Shown: positions 58,339-64,000 of the stretch, piece after piece
Numbering within the stretch: the stretch's first letter is position 1
How the letters are laid out: each line of letters begins with the position of its first letter
Origin: Bradyrhizobium sp. AZCC 1610
Lineage (GTDB): Bacteria > Pseudomonadota > Alphaproteobacteria > Rhizobiales > Xanthobacteraceae
Assembly: GCF_036924515.1 (NCBI RefSeq)
Contig: NZ_JAZHRR010000001.1
Location: 2,203,001 to 2,267,000, forward strand
Reading direction: 5' to 3'
Length of the DNA: 64,000 nucleotides
Position numbers and translations under genes: made by a program
Notes under the pieces: model-generated
Told to the model about the DNA's origin: nothing
Database searches by the model: none
What the model saw: only the letters and a program-made list of their open reading frames with translations

Positions 58339-58968
58339 CTACTTGGTGCCGTAGGCACGGTCGCCGGCGTCGCCGAGACCCGGCACGATGTAGGCGTTGC
58401 CGTCCAGCCCCTGGTCGATCGCCGCAAGCCAGATCGGAACGTCCGGATGAATGCCGCGTATGCGCTCGACGCCTTCCGGCGCGCCGATAAGGCAGACCAG
58501 TCGAATGTCGTTCGCACCACGCTCTTTCAGCCGATCGACCGCGGCGACGGCGGAGTTCGCCGTTGCCAGCACCGGCGAGATCACGATCACCAGCCGCTCA
58601 TGCAGATCGCTCGGCGCCTTGAAGAAATACTCTACCGCCGTGAAGGTTTCCGGCTCACGGTAAAGGCCGATATGCGCAATCCGCGCGGTCGGCACCAGAT
58701 CGAGCATGCCTTCCGCAAAGGTCACGCCGGCACGCAGCACCGGTGCGAACACGAGCTTCTTGCCCGCGATCTGCGGCGACTTCATATGCGCAAGCGGCGT
58801 TTCTATTTCGATATCGGCCAGCGGCAGATCTCGGGTGACCTCGTAACACAGCAGCATCCCGATCTCCTTGAGGAGTTCGCGAAACGACTTGGTTGATCTG
58901 TCTTTCTGCCGCAGCAGCGTCAGCTTGTGCTGTACCAGCGGGTGATTAACGATCGTAACGCCGTCCAT
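58339..58968 (-). CDS. upp: Uracil phosphoribosyltransferase (divergent)
   Basis: The product is a 209-residue enzyme transferring uracil to PRPP to make UMP. The uracil-binding C-terminus [16 protein letters not shown] and the VLRAG motif are canonical. The PRPP loop at residues 131-139 reads SPVLATANS instead of the usual DPMLATGGS, so activity or substrate may differ. It is the last gene of an operon with URC4 and a GTP cyclohydrolase II homologue, the set known as the URC uracil catabolic pathway. Confidence 0.9.
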   Translation of the reverse strand: MDGVTIVNHPLVQHKLTLLRQKDRSTKSFRELLKEIGMLLCYEVTRDLPLADIEIETPLAHMKSPQIAGKKLVFAPVLRAGVTFAEGMLDLVPTARIAHIGLYREPETFTAVEYFFKAPSDLHERLVIVISPVLATANSAVAAVDRLKERGANDIRLVCLIGAPEGVERIRGIHPDVPIWLAAIDQGLDGNAYIVPGLGDAGDRAYGTK

Positions 58969-58984
58969 ATCTGTGACCTCGGAT

Positions 58985-60229
58985 CTAGAAAACCGTGCCG
59001 TCGCTGATGACTTTCACCGGAGGCGACGCGTCGGCGCGACGTTCGCGCGCCAGCCGTCGGCCCGCAGCCCACGTGCCGCCCTCGAGAATTTTCGCCAGCG
59101 GCATCGACGTGGCATCGCGCCCAAGCCGGTGCCGCAGACCATCTGCGACGCGGTCGAGCAGCGCCACCGTCAACGCACGCCACTCCACGACAAGCTGTGA
59201 CGATACTTCGTGTTCTTGCTGCGCCGCTTCTGCATGGCGAAACGTGAGCACGCCGGTATCGACGAACAGCCCGCCATTGCGATATTCCGCAAGGCCGGTC
59301 AGGCCATCGATATCGGTCACGCTGATGCCGGATGTTTGCAGCGGCTCGATGAGAGAATAGGCCAGCCATTGCGAGAGCTTGTGCAGGGGGACCAGGCCGC
59401 TGGTTGCATCCGCGGTCGTCAATGCCGGATGCCGCCAGCAGTCGCCGAGCGCGACCCCTCCCAGCGTCAGCCGTGATGGCCAGATCGGCCCGAGTTGTTG
59501 CAGCAGTTCCGCTAAAATCGTGGGCGCCGGCAGCGTTCCACCGGCCGCCAGCATCGCAAGCCGGTCGAACAGGCAGCCGGGCCGCGGCGTGTCGCGGCTG
59601 CCGAATATGTCCGGCTTCGAGGTCACCAGCTGGCCCAGGCGACGCAACAGGTCGGCGCGGCCGTCCAACCCTACCAGCGGATTGGCATCCGAGACCTGCA
59701 TGCCGCGCTCGAGGTCGGCAACGCCAAGATTCGCGAGCACGTCGGCATCGACGCGCAACGGCTCAAGCGGCGTCGCCGAGAAGGCGCCACCCGCGAACAT
59801 GGCCAGGCTGGCCAGCCCCAATCCTTCCGAGCGGCCGATGGCTGATCCGGTTTTTGGATCGCGGTAGCGCCACGATGGACCGGCGCCGGCATCGAGGAAG
59901 ACGCTGACGATGGCCAGATCGAATTCAGCCCGGGCGCGGGCGGCCCGATCGGCCCAGCCGGTCCGGTCGGCAACGGTAACCCAACGATCGTCTCCATTGG
60001 CGACGAAGTGCCGCCAGCGCGAATGAAACGGCACGTCGAACGACGGATAGGCCTTGCGCGTTGTTTCCAGCACCAGATCGATTGCGCTGTCCATGCGATC
60101 GAGGTCAATGCGGAAATTCGGCAGCTTGCCGTCAAGGCCGATCGCAAGCATGCGATGGGCGCGCTCGCGGACCGCCTTCGCGCTTAACAATGTCAAAGCG
60201 GCTGACGTCTCCGGGTTGGTAGTGGACAA
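58985..60229 (-). CDS. URC4/Urg3-family protein of uracil catabolism (DUF1688)
   Basis: The product has 414 residues with no classical catalytic motif visible. [45 protein letters not shown] and [20 protein letters not shown] are typical of the family. In yeasts URC4 is required to use uracil as nitrogen source; its reaction is not fully defined. The start is a TTG at 60229, 14 bases after the upstream stop, with GAGAGG before it. It is the middle gene of the three-gene operon. Confidence 0.88.
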   Translation of the reverse strand: MSTTNPETSAALTLLSAKAVRERAHRMLAIGLDGKLPNFRIDLDRMDSAIDLVLETTRKAYPSFDVPFHSRWRHFVANGDDRWVTVADRTGWADRAARARAEFDLAIVSVFLDAGAGPSWRYRDPKTGSAIGRSEGLGLASLAMFAGGAFSATPLEPLRVDADVLANLGVADLERGMQVSDANPLVGLDGRADLLRRLGQLVTSKPDIFGSRDTPRPGCLFDRLAMLAAGGTLPAPTILAELLQQLGPIWPSRLTLGGVALGDCWRHPALTTADATSGLVPLHKLSQWLAYSLIEPLQTSGISVTDIDGLTGLAEYRNGGLFVDTGVLTFRHAEAAQQEHEVSSQLVVEWRALTVALLDRVADGLRHRLGRDATSMPLAKILEGGTWAAGRRLARERRADASPPVKVISDGTVF

Positions 60230-60243
60230 GGCCGCCGCCTCTC

Positions 60244-61500
60244 TCAGTATTTTTCGAGCGGACGGCCGACCGAGTTGATCAAGTCCTCCTGCTGTAGCGG
60301 TTCGGGCGTGTAGTAACCCGCGGCCTTCTTTGCCGCGATTTCCACATGCGCGTCGGCAGGCACAAGATCATCGGGAAGCGGCACGCGCTCGACGATTTCG
60401 ATGCCCTGACCGGTCAGCGCGTCATGCTTCATGTCGCTCATGGAAATGAAGCGGTCGATTCGCTTCAGGCCGAGCCAGTGCACCACATCCGGCATCAGTT
60501 GCTGGAATCGGGCGTCCTGCACGCCGGCGACACATTCGGTGCGCTCGAAATACTGCGCGGCGGCATCGCCGCCTTCCTGACGCTTGCGAGCGTTATAGAC
60601 GAGAAACTTCGTGACCTCGCCGAGCGCGCGGCCTTCCTTGCGGTTGTAGATGATGATGCCGAGCCCGCCGGTTTGGCCTGCGCGCGCGCATTCCTCGATG
60701 CCGTGAATCAGATATGGACGGCAGGTGCAGATATCAGAACCAAACACATCGGAGCCGTTGCATTCGTCATGCACGCGGCAGGTTATCCTGGTGGAGTGGT
60801 CCGGAAGTTTGCTGACGTCGCCGAACAGATAGGCCGTCGTGCCGCCGATCGGCGGCAGAAAGACCTGCAGATCGGGTCGTGTCACCAGTTCCGGAAACAT
60901 GCCTGCGGTCTGCTCGAACAATTGTCGGCGCAGATTGTTCTCGGTGGTGGCGAAGCGCGCCGCCAGGCCGGGCAGATACCAGACCGGGTCGATCGCAATC
61001 TTGACCACGGAGACGCTGCCATTCTTGTGCACGACCTCGCCATCTTGCTTGAGCCGCCCGGCTTCGATCGCTGCTTGCAGTTCGGGCAGATCGAGACGGG
61101 CACGTGTGATGGCAATGCTTGGACGGATGTCGATGCCCTCAGCGATCTCGTTCGCGAAGTTTTCCGCGGCGAGATGTCCCCAAGGATCGAGCGAGACGAT
61201 CCGCTGCGGCTCGGCCCATTGTGGAAACGGCCCGATCGTTTCAGCAGGGTGGGTGTTGGTGAGATCCGGACGTCGGATCGGGTCCAGGGCGCCGGATGAA
61301 ACGGCGAGCGCGCGATAGACCGAGTAGGAGCCGCCATGTGTGCCGATCACGTTGCGGTCCGCCGGACGTGACACCGTGCCAATCACCGGTCCGCGTTCGC
61401 GCGCGCTGGCTGCGCCCCAGGTGATCGGGAATTTGAGCTTGGCACCCGGTGCCGGGTGCGACGTAATGCGAATATGATCAATCCGATTGGAACGAGTCAT
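60244..61500 (-). CDS. GTP cyclohydrolase II homologue of the URC uracil catabolic pathway
   Basis: The product has 418 residues. The C-terminal half has the RibA-type zinc motif (CRVHDECNGSD followed by DICTCRP) and GLGIIIYNRKEGRALGE; the N-terminal 190 residues are an extension characteristic of URC1 proteins, absent from riboflavin RibA. URC1 is needed for uracil catabolism. ATG 61500 is preferred to GTG 61506. A GGCCCG/CGGGCC hairpin (61525-61546) lies in the leader. It heads the operon with URC4 and upp. Confidence 0.88.
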   Translation of the reverse strand: MTRSNRIDHIRITSHPAPGAKLKFPITWGAASARERGPVIGTVSRPADRNVIGTHGGSYSVYRALAVSSGALDPIRRPDLTNTHPAETIGPFPQWAEPQRIVSLDPWGHLAAENFANEIAEGIDIRPSIAITRARLDLPELQAAIEAGRLKQDGEVVHKNGSVSVVKIAIDPVWYLPGLAARFATTENNLRRQLFEQTAGMFPELVTRPDLQVFLPPIGGTTAYLFGDVSKLPDHSTRITCRVHDECNGSDVFGSDICTCRPYLIHGIEECARAGQTGGLGIIIYNRKEGRALGEVTKFLVYNARKRQEGGDAAAQYFERTECVAGVQDARFQQLMPDVVHWLGLKRIDRFISMSDMKHDALTGQGIEIVERVPLPDDLVPADAHVEIAAKKAAGYYTPEPLQQEDLINSVGRPLEKY

Positions 61501-61506
61501 CGCCAC

Positions 61507-62019
61507 GAACCCTGAAACGGCGACGGCCCGCCTGAATAGACGGGCCTGGTCACCAAAAATGAAATCTCAGCAGCGGTTGCGGCTGAGACAGTAGTATAAT
61601 CAGATTTGGAGCGAGCACAACGGCGATTTGAACGCGGTACCGTTGGGGCCACCTCGGCCGTTAACCCTTTCGACGCAGGGGGCGGCGCTGCCGGTGGTTG
61701 CGCCGCCGCGGGTCATCGCCGCAGCGGTGGGATCATTCGTCATGCGCTTGGCGTACTCGATCAGGGGGCGCGCGGCCCGCACGAAGACCCCTCGCTTCGT
61801 TGCGTTGGGCGATCGCTGCCGCATCAGTACTTCCGGTCACGGGTTGCGAGCAGAAACGCAGAACTGACGTGCGTCACGCGGATTGTCTCCGGAATTGACT
61901 TCGTGTGAACCAAAACTTTAACTGCCGACTTCGATCGAGCCCGACAGGACTCCGAGCTCCGCAGACTGCTCATTTTCATGCAAGCGCCGCCTTAAATGGA
62001 AGCATCCAGAAAGTTATCC
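61507..62019. other. Divergent intergenic region with a doubtful small ORF
   Basis: These 513 bases separate the divergent uracil operon and the D-carbamoylase gene. They contain the GGCCCG-N10-CGGGCC hairpin at 61525-61546. A minus-strand frame at 61600-61824 (74 residues, ending GGPNGTAFKSPLCSLQI) has a somewhat protein-like C-terminus, but no ribosome-binding site or family was recognised, so I do not call it. Confidence 0.45.
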
Positions 62020-62952
62020 ATGCGCGTCATCAATGTTGCCGCAGCCCAGCTGGGCCCGATTCAGAAAGCCGACAGCCGCGAAGCCGTCGTCAAGCGCATG
62101 ATCGCGCTGATGGATGAAGCCAAGGCGAGGGGGGCCGACCTGATCGTCTATCCGGAGCTCGCCCTCACCACGTTCTTTCCGCGCTGGTACATGGAAGATC
62201 AAGCCGAGGTCGACGCCTGGTTCGAACGCGAGATGCCGAATGCGGCAGCAAGGCCTTTGTTTGAGCGGGCCGCCCAGCACAAGATTGCAATGAATTTTGG
62301 CTATGCCGAACTGACGCCGGATGGGTATCATTTCAACACCTGCATCCTCACCGACAAGTCCGCGAAAATTGTCGGCAAGTACCGCAAGATTCATCTGCCC
62401 GGTCATTCGGAGTTCGACACGGCACGCGCCTTCCAGCATCTGGAGAAGCGCTACTTCGAGCCGGGCGATCTCGGTTTCAACGTCTGGCGCGCGCTCGGCG
62501 GCATCTTCGGCATGGCGGTCTGCAACGACCGGCGCTGGCCGGAGACCTATCGCGTGATGGGCCTGCAAGGCGTCGAGATGGTTCTGATCGGTTACAACAC
62601 GCCTTCGGTCAATGCCGAGAAGAGCGAGGAGGGGCCTGCGAAGCGGCTGTTCCACAACCGGCTCTCCGCGCAGGCCGGCGCCTACCAGAACTCGACCTGG
62701 GTCGTATGCGTTGCGAAGGCCGGGGTAGAGGATGGCCACCCCTTGATCGGCGGCAGCCTGATCGTCGATCCGGACGGTGAGATCGTCGTCGAGGCCAGGA
62801 CCGAGGAGGACGAACTGCTGGTCCACGCCTGCGATCTCGACGCCACCATCTTCGGCAAGAACACGATCTTCAATTTCGCGCGTCACCGCCGCATCGAGCA
62901 TTACGGCCTGATCACCAGCCGCACCGGCGCGGTGCTGCCTCCGGAAAACTAG
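62020..62952 (+). CDS. N-carbamoyl-D-amino acid hydrolase (nitrilase superfamily)
   Basis: The product is a 310-residue cytoplasmic enzyme that converts N-carbamoyl-D-amino acids to D-amino acids, CO2 and ammonia. The catalytic triad Glu46 (YPELAL), Lys123 (KYRKIHLPG) and Cys168 (AVCNDRRWPE) is intact. Long stretches such as FQHLEKRYFEPGDLGF match known D-carbamoylases. ATG 62020 aligns with the family N-terminus; ATG 61996 is possible. It lies beside a hydantoin racemase and a hydantoinase, which completes a hydantoin-to-amino-acid pathway. Confidence 0.93.
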   Translation: MRVINVAAAQLGPIQKADSREAVVKRMIALMDEAKARGADLIVYPELALTTFFPRWYMEDQAEVDAWFEREMPNAAARPLFERAAQHKIAMNFGYAELTPDGYHFNTCILTDKSAKIVGKYRKIHLPGHSEFDTARAFQHLEKRYFEPGDLGFNVWRALGGIFGMAVCNDRRWPETYRVMGLQGVEMVLIGYNTPSVNAEKSEEGPAKRLFHNRLSAQAGAYQNSTWVVCVAKAGVEDGHPLIGGSLIVDPDGEIVVEARTEEDELLVHACDLDATIFGKNTIFNFARHRRIEHYGLITSRTGAVLPPEN

Positions 62953-63008
62953 ATGTCCGGCATCTCCTTGCTAGCCTGCGACGGAGCGGCCGAAACGTCC
63001 GACCAAAG

Positions 63009-63671
63009 TCAGTGATGCGAGAACTGCACCGTGCCCAGCGCCATGGTCACGGCCGCCTGGGTCGGATCGATCACGGGAATCCCGAGCGCCTGCTCCAGCG
63101 GTCGGCGGTGACGCGCCATGCCCGCACAGCCCATCACGATGGCGCCGGATCCGTCTTCGTCCTTGAGCGCGCGTCCGACCTCGATCATCTTCGCGAGCGT
63201 TCCTTCGCCCGACGCTGCCTCCGCCACGCTCATGTTGAGCGGCCGCTCCCTGGTCAGGCGATCCATCAGGCCCATCTGCCTGAGGTAACGGACATGGCGG
63301 CGAATCGAGCGCTGCGCGATCGCAATGACGCCGAAGGTTTCAGCGCGCGCGAGCGCCGTCAGCACGCCGCATTCGGCGATGCCGAACACCGGCCGGTCGG
63401 TTGCTTCGCGGCAGACATGCAGGCCCGGATCGCTGTAGCAGGCAATGACGAAGGCGGCCGAATGGTTGTCACCTTCGACCAGGCGGCGCAGCGGCATCGC
63501 CACACCATCGACGTCGGCTTGGCTCTCGATCCCGTAGGGGCCTTCAGTCAGCGTTTCGCAGACGATCTCCGGTCCGCCTTCAAAGCCGAGCGGCTTCAAG
63601 GCTTGCTCCAGCCCTTGTGTTACGAGCAGGTTGGAGTTGGGATTGATGACGAGAATGCGCGGCCGGGACAT
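63009..63671 (-). CDS. Hydantoin racemase (Asp/Glu racemase superfamily)
   Basis: The product has 220 residues. RILVINPNSN starts the fold, and the two catalytic cysteines are Cys78 (VIACYSDPG) and Cys182 (VMGCAGM), as in hydantoin racemases, which interconvert D- and L-5-substituted hydantoins. CAGGAAAAC precedes ATG 63671; the longer frame to 63824 has no support. It is divergent from the hydantoinase gene and convergent with the carbamoylase gene. Confidence 0.88.
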   Translation of the reverse strand: MSRPRILVINPNSNLLVTQGLEQALKPLGFEGGPEIVCETLTEGPYGIESQADVDGVAMPLRRLVEGDNHSAAFVIACYSDPGLHVCREATDRPVFGIAECGVLTALARAETFGVIAIAQRSIRRHVRYLRQMGLMDRLTRERPLNMSVAEAASGEGTLAKMIEVGRALKDEDGSGAIVMGCAGMARHRRPLEQALGIPVIDPTQAAVTMALGTVQFSHH

Positions 63672-63890
63672 GATGTTTTCCTGCGGGACGACGCGTCGGT
63701 CGATACAGCGCGGCCGACAACAAGACGACAATGGAAGCAATGACCATGCCATCCAGTGATGCATGGTCCACTGTCTGCTGCGAAAGCGCAAGGGAGTGTT
63801 GCGGCACAGGGAGTGTAGCGGCACGATCCGTGCTTTTGTTCAGTCAATGCAAGACATAGGATTCAGGACTCAATAGTTGGAGAGTTTGCC

Positions 63891-64000
63891 ATGACCGAGC
63901 CTGCCTACGATCTTCTCATTCGCGGCGGACGCGTCGCGACCGCAAGCGACGTGTTCGAGGCCGACGTTACCATTTCCGGTGAGACGATTGCAGCCATCGG
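63891..64000 (+). CDS. hydA: Hydantoinase/dihydropyrimidinase, 5' part
   Basis: The first 36 codons are in the window. YDLLIRGGRVATASDVFEAD and ISGETIAAIG form the N-terminal beta-sandwich typical of cyclic amidohydrolases such as D-hydantoinase and dihydropyrimidinase. TTGGAGAG lies before the ATG. The catalytic residues are beyond the window, so the call rests on the start sequence and on the carbamoylase and racemase neighbours. Confidence 0.8.
   Translation, partial: MTEPAYDLLIRGGRVATASDVFEADVTISGETIAAI

Overview
The window reads as chromosomal DNA of an alphaproteobacterium of the Bradyrhizobium type. The evidence is high GC, dense short-overlap operons, a cbbFPTALSX operon next to a divergent cbbR, a XoxF methanol dehydrogenase with glutathione-linked formaldehyde oxidation, and rhizobial palindromic intergenic repeats. 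No tRNA, rRNA, CRISPR array, insertion sequence or prophage was seen. The assignment rests on gene content and order only, not on a database search.

Layout. 1-1849: the end of a phosphonate operon (phnM, phnN) and an FMN flavoprotein. 1936-4381: a frameshifted LysR regulator divergent from an amidase. 4471-7489: small exported proteins, an orphan pqqA (26 codons) and an outer-membrane barrel. 7525-10795: an exported pentapeptide-repeat protein and a taurine/nitrate-type ABC importer. 10883-19328: accessory genes of PQQ-dependent alcohol oxidation, namely a SoxYZ-like carrier, a zinc metallohydrolase, a XoxJ-type binding protein, a CxxxCW rhodanese-like protein, and a five-gene operon with a binding protein, beta-propeller, ABC ATPase, ABC-2 permease and an exported protein of unknown function. 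19443-26156: fghA with a LuxR-type response regulator, a divergent histidine kinase, a TonB-dependent receptor and an AraC regulator. 26561-30732: xoxF, xoxG, glutathione-dependent formaldehyde dehydrogenase and gfa. 31193-35080: an FAH-family enzyme, a Gfo/Idh/MocA oxidoreductase and a branched-chain-type binding protein. 35297-44492: cbbR and cbbFPTALSX. 44540-46273: Lrp regulator and alanine dehydrogenase. 46434-52304: IorAB-type molybdenum dehydrogenase, an exported Rieske protein and a second, atypical quinoprotein dehydrogenase. 52428-58314: an Lrp remnant and a complete Dpp/Opp-type ABC transporter. 58339-61500: URC-type uracil catabolism (GTP cyclohydrolase II homologue, URC4, uracil phosphoribosyltransferase). 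62020-64000: D-carbamoylase, hydantoin racemase and the start of a hydantoinase.

How it works together. XoxF oxidises methanol in the periplasm with PQQ and a lanthanide and passes electrons to XoxG. Formaldehyde is captured by glutathione and taken to formate by FrmA and FghA. Formate oxidation to CO2 (not encoded here) would feed the Calvin cycle encoded 6-18 kb downstream of xoxF, so the window holds much of a route for autotrophic growth on methanol. A sensor pair, a TonB receptor and two unusual ABC systems probably serve metal or cofactor supply and dehydrogenase maturation. A 28-bp element shared by the pqqA and xoxF upstream regions suggests common control. The least explained parts are the PQQ-associated relay/ABC cluster (7.5-19.3 kb) and the Rieske-quinoprotein pair (49.9-52.3 kb), whose dehydrogenase lacks the usual vicinal cysteines.
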